DNA of 64,000 bases, taken from NCBI RefSeq assembly GCF_001011115.1, contig NZ_CP008874.1, positions 2,021,483 through 2,085,482 on the forward strand, given 5' to 3'. A program made the position numbers and the translations under genes. The stretch is from Halanaeroarchaeum sulfurireducens. Lineage in GTDB: Archaea; Halobacteriota; Halobacteria; Halobacteriales; Halobacteriaceae. Position 1 is the first letter of the stretch; each line of letters begins with the position of its first letter. The notes beneath the pieces are model-generated. The model saw only the letters and a list, made by a program, of their open reading frames with translations. It was not told the origin of the DNA and did no database searches. Below are positions 56,444-64,000 of this stretch, in pieces.

Positions 56444-57535
56444 ATGAACCGTCGCGAATTTCTCGTCGCCTCGCTCGGGACCGGGACAGCGGCACTCGCC
56501 GGGTGCACCGGCGGGCCCGAAGGCACGACCACGACCGCTGGAACGACGACGGATCCGTACGCCGGCACGCTCCACGTCGCAACCTACGAACCCTTCATCG
56601 ACGCGCCGTCCGTCAGTCCCGGCACGTGGATCAAAGATCGCTTCGAGGAGGAGTACCCGGACGCCACCCTCGAGTGGCTCACCCCGGAGAACGAACTCAA
56701 CCACTTCGTCCAGCGCAAGCAGGCCGGCGTGACCATCGACGCGGACGTCTACGTCGGCGTCAACCCGGACGAACTGGTCCGGGTGGACGCCCAACTCGAC
56801 GATTCCCTCTTCGACGTCGTCCCGACGGCGGACCTCACGAATTACGACGCCATCGAGGACGACCTTCGCTTCGACCCACGCGATCGGGCGATTCCCTTCG
56901 ACACGGGCTACATCAGCCTGGTCTACGACGATACCGTCGTGGACGGTCCGGCGACCTTCGACGACCTCCTGACCGAGGAGTACGCCGATACGCTCCTCGT
57001 CCAGAACGCACAGAACAGCGATCCCGGGCGCGCGTTCCTCCTGTGGACCATCGCCAACCGCGGCGAGGAGGAGTACCTGGAGTACTGGCAGGGCCTGATG
57101 GACAACGGCGCGACCGTCCTCGGTGACTGGAACGCGACCTACACGGCCTACCAGAACGGCGAGCGCCCGATGGTCGTCTCCTACTCCACCGATCAGGTGT
57201 ACGCCAACCGGTACGACCAGGAGATGGACCGCCACCAGATCGCGTTCCTCGACGATCAGGGCTACGCCACCCCGGAGGGAATGGCCCGGTTCGCTGGCAC
57301 CGACGCGCCCGAACTTGCGACCGCCTTCCTCGACTTCATGCTCTCGGCCGAGGTCCAGTCTGAGATCCCGGTTCGCAACGTCATGTTCCCGGCGACGACA
57401 CACGCCTCGCCGCCCGGGGAGTTCACCGAATTCGCCCATCGGCCGCCGGAAACCGTCATCCACACGTACGAAGATCTCGAGGGGTCACTTGACGGATGGG
57501 TCGAAGCGTGGGCACAGCAAGTCGTCCAGGGGTGA
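56444..57535 (+). CDS. thiB: Thiamine ABC transporter substrate-binding lipoprotein
   Basis: A 363-aa binding protein. It has a Tat signal with lipobox (NRREFL then LAGC, cysteine at about residue 21), a Thr-rich linker, and a family 1-type periplasmic fold with ThiB-like features (ADVYVGVNPDELVRVDAQ, DNGATVLGDWNATYTAYQNGERPMVVSYSTDQ). It should capture thiamine outside the cell and pass it to ThiPQ. ThiP overlaps its stop. Confidence 0.88.
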   Translation: MNRREFLVASLGTGTAALAGCTGGPEGTTTTAGTTTDPYAGTLHVATYEPFIDAPSVSPGTWIKDRFEEEYPDATLEWLTPENELNHFVQRKQAGVTIDADVYVGVNPDELVRVDAQLDDSLFDVVPTADLTNYDAIEDDLRFDPRDRAIPFDTGYISLVYDDTVVDGPATFDDLLTEEYADTLLVQNAQNSDPGRAFLLWTIANRGEEEYLEYWQGLMDNGATVLGDWNATYTAYQNGERPMVVSYSTDQVYANRYDQEMDRHQIAFLDDQGYATPEGMARFAGTDAPELATAFLDFMLSAEVQSEIPVRNVMFPATTHASPPGEFTEFAHRPPETVIHTYEDLEGSLDGWVEAWAQQVVQG

Positions 57536-59307
57536 CCGACCGCCTCACGGAGGGACTCGCTCGCGCGGCGCTGCCCCTGGGTGCACTCGCGACCGCTGCG
57601 GTGTTGCTCGTCGTCTTTTACTACCCAGTCGGAACCGTCTTGATCGAGGCGCTCGTCACCGACGGCCGACTCGACGCCGCGCCCGTTCGCGACGTCCTCT
57701 CCTCGCCGTTCTACTTCGGGGCAGCCACCGGACTCGTTACCGATCCGCTCGGTGTTCCCGCCGGAATTCGTGACTGGGCGAGGGCCGGATTCCCCGCGGT
57801 CGGGTTCGGCCTCGTCGGTTTCACGGTCTATCAGGCCGTGCTCTCGACGGTCGCGAGTCTGCTGCTTGGCCTCCCCGGCGCCTACCTGATCGCCAAATTC
57901 GAGTTTCCGGGTCGGGAAACGCTCCGGGCGCTGACCATGCTTCCGTTCGTGCTCCCCTCGATCATGGTCGCGATCGGGTTCGTGGCGATGTTCGGGGACA
58001 GGGGGACGTTCAACGCGCTCCTTTCCGCGCTGGGACTGCCCACGATCTCACTCATCTACACGCTGCCACTCATCATCATCGCGCACGCCTTCTACAACGC
58101 CCCGCTCGTCACCCGCCTCGTCGCGGCGGCCTGGGAGAACGTCGACGCCCGGATGGTCGAAAGCGCACGGAGCCTCGGCGCCTCGCCAGGTCGGGCGTTC
58201 GTCGACGTCGTGGTGCCCCAGTTGCTGCCCGCGGCGCTCACCGGCGCGCTGTTGACCTTCCTCTTTACGTTCATGTCGTTTCCCATCGTACTCGCCCTCG
58301 GCGGCCTTGAGCTGGCGACCGTCGAGGTGTGGCTGTACGCCCGGGTCCAGCACCTCGACCTCGCACAGGCCGCGGGCCTGGCGGTCGTCGAGACCGTCAT
58401 CACGTTGGGGATAACCTACGCCTACGTCCGCTACGAGTCCGGCGGAACCGGCCTGGCGAGACTGGGGACGGGAATCGACCGGGAGCCGCTTCTCGCCACG
58501 CTGCGCGATCCACGTCGGATCGGGCTGCTGGCGTACGGTCTCGTGGTCCTCGTGGTCTTCGTCGGCCCCATCGCGAGCATGATCATCGAGAGTCTCACCG
58601 GCCCCTCGGGACTGACGCTGCGGTACTATTCGTTTCTCGTCCAGCGCCAGATCGAGGGCGCGTCCTTCCAGGTGAAACCGGTCGCGGCCGTCACGAACTC
58701 CGTGGTCTTCGCCGTGGGCACGCTCGCGCTCGCGATGCCGATGGGCGTGCTCATCGCAATCTTGAGTACCCGGGAGTTCGTAGGCAGTCGGCTCACAGAG
58801 GCGGTCCTCATGGCGCCGCTCGCCGTCAGCGGCATCGTCGTCGGCCTGGGGCTCCTCCAGGGCCTGGTCTTCGGCACCGACGTGTTCGGCCACCGCCTGA
58901 CGGCGACCGGCCCGATCGCCATCGTGGCCGCCCACGCCGTGGCCGCGTACCCGTTCGTGACGAGAAACGTCGTCCCGATGCTTCGAAGCGTCGACGAACG
59001 GCTCCTCGAATCGGCCCGAAGCCTGGGGGCCTCACGGTTCAGAGTCCTCGTCGACGTGGAGTTGCCCCTCGTACTCCCTGGTCTCCTCGCGGGGGCCGCA
59101 TTCGCCTTCGCCATCAGCATCGGCGAGTTCGACTCGACCGTGATCCTGGCCGAGGGGAGCGCCAGCTACACCATGCCGGTCGCCGTCGAGCGCTACCTCG
59201 GAAACCGAACACTGGGACCGGCCACAGCGATGGGGACGGTATTGCTGGCGGTCACCGCGCTCAGTTTCCTGGTCATCGATCGCATGGGGGGCCGGTACGA
59301 GCCATGA
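57532..59307 (+). CDS. thiP: Thiamine ABC transporter permease
   Basis: A 591-aa double-domain permease with about 12 spans. Each half has an EAA-type loop for contact with the ATPase (for example ESARSLGASPGRAFVDVVVPQLLP and ESARSLGASRFRVLVDVELPLVLPG). The start is GTG 57532, overlapping the thiB stop (GTGA); an ATG at 57496 would overlap thiB further. The stop TGA 59305-59307 overlaps the first of four repeated ATGs before thiQ. Confidence 0.92.
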   Translation: MTDRLTEGLARAALPLGALATAAVLLVVFYYPVGTVLIEALVTDGRLDAAPVRDVLSSPFYFGAATGLVTDPLGVPAGIRDWARAGFPAVGFGLVGFTVYQAVLSTVASLLLGLPGAYLIAKFEFPGRETLRALTMLPFVLPSIMVAIGFVAMFGDRGTFNALLSALGLPTISLIYTLPLIIIAHAFYNAPLVTRLVAAAWENVDARMVESARSLGASPGRAFVDVVVPQLLPAALTGALLTFLFTFMSFPIVLALGGLELATVEVWLYARVQHLDLAQAAGLAVVETVITLGITYAYVRYESGGTGLARLGTGIDREPLLATLRDPRRIGLLAYGLVVLVVFVGPIASMIIESLTGPSGLTLRYYSFLVQRQIEGASFQVKPVAAVTNSVVFAVGTLALAMPMGVLIAILSTREFVGSRLTEAVLMAPLAVSGIVVGLGLLQGLVFGTDVFGHRLTATGPIAIVAAHAVAAYPFVTRNVVPMLRSVDERLLESARSLGASRFRVLVDVELPLVLPGLLAGAAFAFAISIGEFDSTVILAEGSASYTMPVAVERYLGNRTLGPATAMGTVLLAVTALSFLVIDRMGGRYEP

Positions 59308-59383
59308 CGAGTGTGAAAGTACAATGACGAACGTGAGAATCCAATGGCGAACGTGAGACTCCAATGACGAGCGTGAGACTCCA
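59304..59383 (+). repeat. 20-bp tandem repeat x4 spanning the thiQ start codon
   Basis: Units start at 59304, 59324, 59344 and 59364, each beginning ATG(A/G)CGA(A/G)(C/T)GTGA. The first overlaps the thiP stop; the last contains the true thiQ start. Because 20 is not a multiple of 3, only the last ATG is in frame with thiQ; the earlier ones make very short ORFs ending at or near the next ATG. Confidence 0.95.
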
Positions 59384-60395
59384 CGGCGTCGACAAGCGAT
59401 TCGACGACACGGTGGCCCTCGAAAATGTCTCCCTCGACGTGCGCGACGGCGAATTCTTCACGCTCGTCGGGCCCTCCGGCTGCGGGAAGACCACGACGCT
59501 CCGGATCGTCGCCGGACTCGAGAAGCCGTCCGCCGGAACCGTCGAGTTCGGTGGCGTCGACGTAGCCGGACGGCCCCCAGAAGAGCGAGACGTGGGGATC
59601 GTCTTCCAGAACTACGCATTGTTCCCGCACATGACCGTCGCGGAGAACGTCGCCTACGGGCTCCGGTTTCGCGACCCACCGGACGGAACGACCACCGAGA
59701 ACCGCGTGGATGACCTCCTCGACCTGGTGGACCTCGCGGGAATGGACGAGCGGACCCCACAGGAACTCTCCGGCGGGCAACAACAGCGCGTGGCACTCGC
59801 CCGCGCGCTCGCGCCCGGACCGGACGTCCTCCTGCTCGACGAACCGATGAGCGCCCTGGACGCGAGACTCCGCGAACGGCTCCGGCGACAGGTCCGGGAG
59901 ATCCAGCAGTCGCTGTCCATCACGACCCTGTACGTCACACACGACCAGGCGGAGGCGCTCGCGATCAGCGACCGCATCGCCATCATGAACGAGGGACACA
60001 TCGAGCAGGTCGGCACCCCCGAAGCGGTCTACCGAGAGCCGGAGAGTCGGTTCGTCGCCGAGTTCGTCGGCGACAACAACCTCTTCGACGTGGAAGCGAT
60101 GGAAGCCGGCAAACCCCCGAGGGCTGTGGTGGATGGAACGCCTATCGCCGCGCCGGCAACGGTGCGAGCGGGCGACGTCCTCAGCGTTCGTCCGGAAACG
60201 ATGGGGTTCGACGGCGGCGAAACGACCCTCGAGGTGACGGTGGAGACGGTCGAATTCCTCGGGGACGCCTACAAGTCCTACTGTCGGTGGGAGGGGCGAC
60301 CGCTCGTGGTGAAAACGGAACGCCCGCCCGAGGGAACCGAGGCGACCGTGGGGTTCGACGCCGAGGACGTCCACATCGTCCGGACGGACCGGTGA
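59364..60395 (+). CDS. thiQ: Thiamine ABC transporter ATP-binding protein
   Basis: A 343-aa ABC ATPase with Walker A GPSGCGKTTTLRIV, Q-loop, signature LSGGQQQRVALARAL, Walker B VLLLDEPMSALD, switch His (VTHDQ) and a C-terminal regulatory OB (TOBE-like) domain. It is related to the MalK/PotA class. It powers thiamine import with ThiP; substrate follows from thiB/thiP neighbours. Start ATG 59364. Confidence 0.92.
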   Translation: MTSVRLHGVDKRFDDTVALENVSLDVRDGEFFTLVGPSGCGKTTTLRIVAGLEKPSAGTVEFGGVDVAGRPPEERDVGIVFQNYALFPHMTVAENVAYGLRFRDPPDGTTTENRVDDLLDLVDLAGMDERTPQELSGGQQQRVALARALAPGPDVLLLDEPMSALDARLRERLRRQVREIQQSLSITTLYVTHDQAEALAISDRIAIMNEGHIEQVGTPEAVYREPESRFVAEFVGDNNLFDVEAMEAGKPPRAVVDGTPIAAPATVRAGDVLSVRPETMGFDGGETTLEVTVETVEFLGDAYKSYCRWEGRPLVVKTERPPEGTEATVGFDAEDVHIVRTDR

Positions 60396-60407
60396 CTGAA
60401 ATTAGGG

Positions 60408-61085
60408 TTAAGGTGCGACACCGACTGTCAACAGCGTGCCGAACGTTCGGTAGCGTTCGACCATCTCCTCGCGTGATTCGAACCCCTCAATCGGGAAGTC
60501 CTCGGGCGGGGGAATCTCCACCTCTCGGTCGGGCACGGTGTCCTGCTCGGCGACGTAAAATCCCGCCTCGCGGAAGGCCTGGCGGTACTCCGCCCGATCC
60601 CACAGCGTCATCTCGATGTCGATCCCCGACTGCCACTCGTGTGTGTAGACGTTCTCCTCGTAGTAATCGACCGCACAGTAGAAGGTCCCGCCAGGTTGGA
60701 GAACGCGGGCGAGTTCGGAGAGTGCGGCGTGTGGGTCGGCGGCGTAGTAGAAGGCCTCCATCGAAAACGCGTGATCGACGCTGTCCGCCTCGAACGGGAG
60801 GTATTCGAAATCACCGACGAGATACGCCACGTCGTCGGACTCGGTGTAGGACCGGGCGTTGTGCACCATCTCGGGGGACCCGTCGATTCCGTAGCCCCGT
60901 TCGATGCCGCGGTCCGCGAGCGCGCGCACCGCGTACCCGCTTCCGGTCCCCAGGTCGAGGACCACGTCGCCGTCTTCGACCGGCATCCGCGCCAGGACGT
61001 GTTTGGCGGTATGCCAGTGGCGGTCCGCCATTCCGCGGTCCTTGCCGCGTGTCGCCCACTCGTCGAACTCCTCACGAACGCTCAT
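60408..61085 (-). CDS. Class I SAM-dependent methyltransferase
   Basis: A 225-aa methyltransferase. The SAM-binding motif I is visible (VVLDLGTGSGYAVRAL), with motif II-like FEADSVDHAFSMEAFYYAAD and LARVLQPGGTFYCAVDYY. No methylation target can be read from sequence. Start ATG 61085 (MSVREEFDEWATRGKDRG) fits homologues; an earlier ATG at 61127 is in frame. It converges with thiQ. Confidence 0.88.
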   Translation of the reverse strand: MSVREEFDEWATRGKDRGMADRHWHTAKHVLARMPVEDGDVVLDLGTGSGYAVRALADRGIERGYGIDGSPEMVHNARSYTESDDVAYLVGDFEYLPFEADSVDHAFSMEAFYYAADPHAALSELARVLQPGGTFYCAVDYYEENVYTHEWQSGIDIEMTLWDRAEYRQAFREAGFYVAEQDTVPDREVEIPPPEDFPIEGFESREEMVERYRTFGTLLTVGVAP

Positions 61086-61158
61086 GGAGACGCCGATGCG
61101 GGGGTCGGTAAAAACGACATCGGACATGGCCCGGCAGAGGGGCCCGACGACCGGGGAA

Positions 61159-61200
61159 ACACCGGACGGCCACTGTGTTACACCGGACGGCCACTGTGTT
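61159..61200 (+). repeat. 21-bp tandem duplication before a promoter
   Basis: ACACCGGACGGCCACTG plus TGTT is repeated exactly at 61159-61179 and 61180-61200. The second copy runs into a TTTAT element that is about 30 nt before the next gene's ATG (61229). Confidence 0.9.
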
Positions 61201-61228
61201 TATCCCTGCGCAGTCGGATAACCGCGGT

Positions 61229-61807
61229 ATGGACTATCGTCTCGCCATCGAGAACACGCCGGCGTCGGTTCCGGCCGGCACTGCCATTTTGCTCATGCAC
61301 CCGAGTACCGGTGGCACGGACTTCGTCGACACCGGATTTTTTCGGGACGACACGGATCGATTCCTCGTCGTGAGTACCCGAACCACCGCCCGGGAGGTCG
61401 AGCAGAAACTCGAACACTACGACGTCGACGAATCAAAGGCCGACGTCCTCGACACGTTGAGCGTCGATCGCGGCTACTCTCGACGTGGCGGTGAGACACG
61501 TCACTACGTGACCGCTCCTGACGACGTCGACGGTATCGTTTCGGTCGTCGAGACGTTCCTCACGACTCACGAGGGGAAACGCCGGATCAGTGTCGATTCG
61601 GTCTCCGAACTCGCCTACTACGCCGGCGACCATCGGGCCGTCCAGGCCTTCGAAGGGATCGTCGACCTTCTCGACGAACACGATGCAGTCGGCCTGTTTC
61701 ACGTCTCGCCCGAGGTCCACGAACCGGCCACGTTGGATCGACTCCGACGGATCGGGGATGCCGTCATCGAGGTGAACGAGGACGAAACGGTGCGCACCCA
61801 GTTCTGA
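61229..61807 (+). CDS. KaiC/RecA-fold-like haloarchaeal protein lacking a P-loop
   Basis: A 192-aa protein that looks like a degenerate RecA/KaiC-type domain: the position expected for Walker A reads HPSTGGTDFVD without Lys, while a hydrophobic strand with Asp (KRRISVDSVSELAYYAGD) fits Walker B. It may have lost ATPase activity. A duplicated 21-bp segment lies by its promoter. Function unknown. Confidence 0.7.
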   Translation: MDYRLAIENTPASVPAGTAILLMHPSTGGTDFVDTGFFRDDTDRFLVVSTRTTAREVEQKLEHYDVDESKADVLDTLSVDRGYSRRGGETRHYVTAPDDVDGIVSVVETFLTTHEGKRRISVDSVSELAYYAGDHRAVQAFEGIVDLLDEHDAVGLFHVSPEVHEPATLDRLRRIGDAVIEVNEDETVRTQF

Positions 61808-61876
61808 TCGTGGACGGTCCCATCGCTCTCCGACGGTGACTTCAGCGCTGTGAGGTCAATCCGCCCCGCGAGTCGC

Positions 61877-61966
61877 TCACGCGACGGCCATGTTGGCCAT
61901 AATTGCGAGGACGAGGACGACGGCGATGACGATCGTCGACAGGACGTACTTGGTTGGAGTGCTCAT
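61877..61966 (-). CDS. 29-aa single-span membrane peptide
   Basis: A 29-residue protein (MSTPTKYVLSTIVIAVV then a hydrophobic Ala/Met/Leu run) with one membrane helix. A TATA-like TTTAAG at about 61993-61998 is 27 nt before ATG 61966, the usual leaderless distance, which supports real expression. Short for detection by length alone. Function unknown. Confidence 0.6.
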   Translation of the reverse strand: MSTPTKYVLSTIVIAVVLVLAIMANMAVA

Positions 61967-61991
61967 ATTGCTTCTCTCGAACGCGAATCCA

Positions 61992-61999
61992 CTTAAACC
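61992..61999 (-). promoter_or_regulatory. TATA element of the 29-aa peptide gene
   Basis: Minus-strand GTTTAAGT about 27 nt upstream of ATG 61966. Confidence 0.5.
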
Positions 62000-62030
62000 C
62001 GAACAGTCCGTCCCGATGATCGACTCTCCC

Positions 62031-62115
62031 CACTCCGAATCGTTCAACCCCTCCTCCGAATCGTTCAACCCCTCCTCCGAATCGTTCGATCCCTCACTTC
62101 GAATCGTTCGATCCC
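62031..62115. repeat. 21-22 bp tandem repeat x4 after oapC
   Basis: CGAATCGTTC recurs at 62036, 62057, 62078 and 62100 with C-rich links. Intergenic, between the 29-aa gene and the oapC stop. Confidence 0.85.
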
Positions 62116-62763
62116 CTACTCCGAGTCGTCGTCGCGCCACGAATCCGGGACCTGGATGATGTATTTCCCGTCCTCCTGGAGCGCGATAATGTGTTCTTCC
62201 CGATCGTAGAGCTCCATGAGATTCAACTCGTACTGCCCCGGCGCGACGATGCGAATGCTCTCGAACTGTTCGTTGAGTTCCTGTCTGAGTTCCTCGAGGG
62301 CGGGTTGATCCATTTCCTCGGACCCGTCGGGGCGGTCCACGACGCGCCCCTCGGCTGGTGGATCCGCGCTGTTTACTCCCGTATCGTCGGGTAGTTCGGA
62401 GCGATCGACCATCTCGCCGCGGGCGGAGGCCTGAGCTTCGTCTTCGTCGTCCCTGCCCGGCTCGATTGCGTCGGCGCGATCGTTGGTCGGTGCGTCGGAA
62501 TGGGACTGGGAATCGTTGTGGCGGTTCGAGACGTAATCGCGGACCGTCGTCGCAGCACGGCCGACAGCGTCGGTCACGCTGCCGTCCTCGTCGGGACGCT
62601 CGGGTGGTTGTGCCGTCGTCGATTCGGGCTCGGCGGCCGTTTCGTCGACCGCATCGCTCGGGATGAACTGGAATTTGTTCCCCCCACACTCCGGACAGCC
62701 CGAAAGCATCTCCTTCGATCCGTTCTCGAAGGTCTGCCCGCAGGTGGTACACTGGTGGGGCAT
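62116..62763 (-). CDS. oapC: OapC, origin-associated zinc-ribbon protein
   Basis: A 215-aa acidic protein. N-terminal zinc ribbon (CTTCG and CPECG, residues 5-26), long disordered Asp/Glu-rich middle, and C-terminal conserved block (LNEQFESIRIVAPGQYELNLMELYDREEHIIALQEDGKYIIQVP). Zinc-ribbon OapC proteins are encoded with oapB and oapA next to haloarchaeal oriC1, where they are thought to affect replication control. It follows oapB by 3 bp. Confidence 0.88.
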   Translation of the reverse strand: MPHQCTTCGQTFENGSKEMLSGCPECGGNKFQFIPSDAVDETAAEPESTTAQPPERPDEDGSVTDAVGRAATTVRDYVSNRHNDSQSHSDAPTNDRADAIEPGRDDEDEAQASARGEMVDRSELPDDTGVNSADPPAEGRVVDRPDGSEEMDQPALEELRQELNEQFESIRIVAPGQYELNLMELYDREEHIIALQEDGKYIIQVPDSWRDDDSE

Positions 62764-62766
62764 CGA

Positions 62767-63150
62767 TTATCGCTGGGAGATGAGCGCCCGAATGAGCGTC
62801 TCGTCTTTCTGCAGTGATTGGATCTGGTTCGCGGGCCCGATGACGGTGAGTTTCGCGGTGGAGTCGCTGCCGATGAGACGACTCAAAAAGCCGCCGTTCG
62901 TCGCGGGCGAGCGCGGGAAACTCTCGATCTCGATGCCGGAGAAATCGTCGGGGTTGATCTCCGTCATGGTGACCTCGATCAGTTTCGATTCCTCGTCGGG
63001 CGTGAGCCCCTCTTCGAGGATGACGATGTTCCCCTTCCGGACGTCGTCGAGGATCATCCGAATCTTTTCCATCGAGGTCTTGTTCCGCATCCGTTCACCA
63101 CTAATGAGGTCAATCTCGACGCCGTCTCCGGGATGTTCTATCTCAGGCAT
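62767..63150 (-). CDS. oapB: OapB (DUF2073 protein)
   Basis: A 127-aa DUF2073 protein, with the core IDLISGERMRNKTSMEKIRMILDDVRKGNIVILEEGLTP and VIGPANQIQSLQKDETLIRALISQ. Function unknown; part of the oapABC set. ATG 63150 (MPEIEHPGDGVEIDL) is used; a GTG at 63159 overlapping the oapA stop is also possible. Confidence 0.88.
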   Translation of the reverse strand: MPEIEHPGDGVEIDLISGERMRNKTSMEKIRMILDDVRKGNIVILEEGLTPDEESKLIEVTMTEINPDDFSGIEIESFPRSPATNGGFLSRLIGSDSTAKLTVIGPANQIQSLQKDETLIRALISQR

Positions 63151-63155
63151 ATCGT

Positions 63156-63800
63156 TCACCCGAAGTACTCCGCGATCTTGTCGTACACTTCGTCCATGTT
63201 GTCCCCTTCGAGAGCCGATAGCGGCACCGTTTCGTGTTGGGGGAATGCGTTCTCGATACGCTTTACGTTCGCTTCATCGAGGTCGATCTTGTTCGCGAAA
63301 ATCAACACCGGGAGATCGCGACTCTCGATGATCCCGATGAGCATCGTGTTGACCTGCGTGAACGGGTCCGTCGCGGAATCTAGAACGTAGATGACGCCGT
63401 CGACGTCCTCGCGAAGCCAGTGCATCGCCTCCGCGACCCCTTCGGTCGCCTCGCGAGAGCGACGAACGGCCTCGTCTTTCTCCAGGTCGTGTTCTAAGAA
63501 TTCCGTGTAATCGACTTTGGTCGTGACCCCGGGCGTATCGACGATGTCGATGGAGACCGATTTCCCGTTGCGCTTGATCTCCACGTTCTCTTTCCTGCGC
63601 GCGCGCCGAGTCTCGTGTGGAATCTGGCTCTCGGGACCGACAGCGTCCCCGGTCCAGTCGCGTGCGATTCGGTTGGCCAACGTCGTTTTCCCGGCGTTAG
63701 GCGGTCCATAGATCCCGATTCGTCGTGGCTCCGAGTCGGCGGAGAAAAGACTCTCCGTGACCCGCGAGACGCTTTTTCTCAGGCTTCCGAACAGTCCCAT
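63156..63800 (-). CDS. oapA: OapA, Era-like GTP-binding protein
   Basis: A 214-aa GTPase. G1 GIYGPPNAGKTTLANRIA, G3 DIVDTPGVTTKVDY, G4 FANKIDLDEAN motifs; N-terminal amphipathic stretch may touch the membrane. It is the first gene of oapABC, next to the chromosomal origin region in other haloarchaea. ATG 63800. Confidence 0.9.
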   Translation of the reverse strand: MGLFGSLRKSVSRVTESLFSADSEPRRIGIYGPPNAGKTTLANRIARDWTGDAVGPESQIPHETRRARRKENVEIKRNGKSVSIDIVDTPGVTTKVDYTEFLEHDLEKDEAVRRSREATEGVAEAMHWLREDVDGVIYVLDSATDPFTQVNTMLIGIIESRDLPVLIFANKIDLDEANVKRIENAFPQHETVPLSALEGDNMDEVYDKIAEYFG

Positions 63801-64000
63801 TTCTACCCCTCGCTACGCACCCGCATGTTTGTATGCTTGACGCAGCGGGTGTGCAGTTGATCCCATATCCGTTCCGGAACTCCTTAAACTTACGTCAGAC
63901 ACCGGTTCAGACGTTATTTCTACTGGGCAGCCGGTTAGAGCTTCAATACGTCTCCGTTACCCCTGGCAGATGTGATCACTCTACCAGTTGTTATCGCAAT
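63801..64000. other. Origin-proximal end of window
   Basis: 200 bp upstream of oapA, with an AGTTTAAGG element (about 63882-63890, minus strand) that may be its promoter. In other haloarchaea an orc1/cdc6 gene and origin recognition boxes lie upstream of oapA. I could not recognise any complete origin box here. Confidence 0.45.

Noticed and set aside
63801..64000. Origin recognition boxes
   Set aside because: No convincing repeated box could be found by eye in the last 200 bp, so the origin is only inferred from oapABC.

Overview
The window is a 64 kb piece of a haloarchaeal (class Halobacteria) chromosome. The evidence is archaeal information-processing genes (RadA, L39e, L31e, aIF6, prefoldin alpha, FtsY, SRP54, CDC48-like AAA ATPase), strongly acidic proteins, GC-rich coding sequence, TATA boxes about 26-30 nt upstream of leaderless start codons, arginine synthesis on the LysW/ArgW carrier protein, a bacterial-type NAD+ DNA ligase with UvrB/UvrC, and the oapABC set that marks haloarchaeal replication origins. 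I did not identify a species.

Layout. 1-3238: the end of radA, then a DsrE-TusA-SQR-like-DUF1641 sulfur operon. 3257-6243: sufU/sufS, DUF424 and a TPR protein on the minus strand. 6298-13964: RNA cyclic phosphodiesterase, a zinc-type CDF transporter, the rpl39e-rpl31e-eif6-pfdA-ftsY block, srp54 and two tandem MgtE half-transporters. 13966-17105: an RNA-binding protein, a nucleotide-kinase-like protein and a CDC48-like ATPase on the minus strand. 17338-18225: an intron-containing tRNA-Arg(UCU) followed by two repeated copies of its own 3' end, read here as an integration scar. 18260-21805: an orphan IucA/IucC siderophore synthetase, a triplicated 118-bp repeat and an aminopeptidase. 21907-28693: threonine aldolase, small membrane proteins, an HTH membrane regulator, a phosphodiesterase, a second CDF transporter and an XPD-type helicase. 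28795-38307: argG-argH, then lysW-argX-argC-argB-argD-argE, then thrC. 38308-44300: an AT-richer accessory island with a Bat-type regulator, OsmC, a UDG-fold protein, a Fic protein, a frameshifted ATPase fragment, a MITE-like element and an AbrB-type protein. 44383-49306: serA, serB, metX and a class V aminotransferase. 49445-56075: ligA, a membrane protein, uvrC and uvrB. 56444-60395: a thiBPQ ABC importer. 60408-63800: methyltransferase, KaiC-like protein, a 29-aa membrane peptide and oapC-oapB-oapA. The last 200 bp probably lead into the oriC1 region.

How the genes fit together. The arg genes make arginine (and possibly lysine precursors) on LysW; the usual argF is not at the end of the run. 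serA, serB and the class V aminotransferase could together make serine. UvrB/UvrC/LigA form a repair neighbourhood. SufS/SufU beside DsrE/TusA/SQR suggests linked handling of persulfide sulfur.

The most unusual signals are non-coding or small. They are a 30-codon ORF with three consecutive Arg codons and a hairpin upstream of argG (possible archaeal arginine attenuator), a fourfold 20-bp repeat of the thiQ start region that makes a chain of overlapping start/stop codons, a 243-bp MITE-like element with perfect 16-bp inverted repeats and a 9-bp target duplication inside a palindrome present twice more nearby, and the duplicated tRNA-Arg ends. Short tandem repeats occur at an unusual number of intergenic sites.
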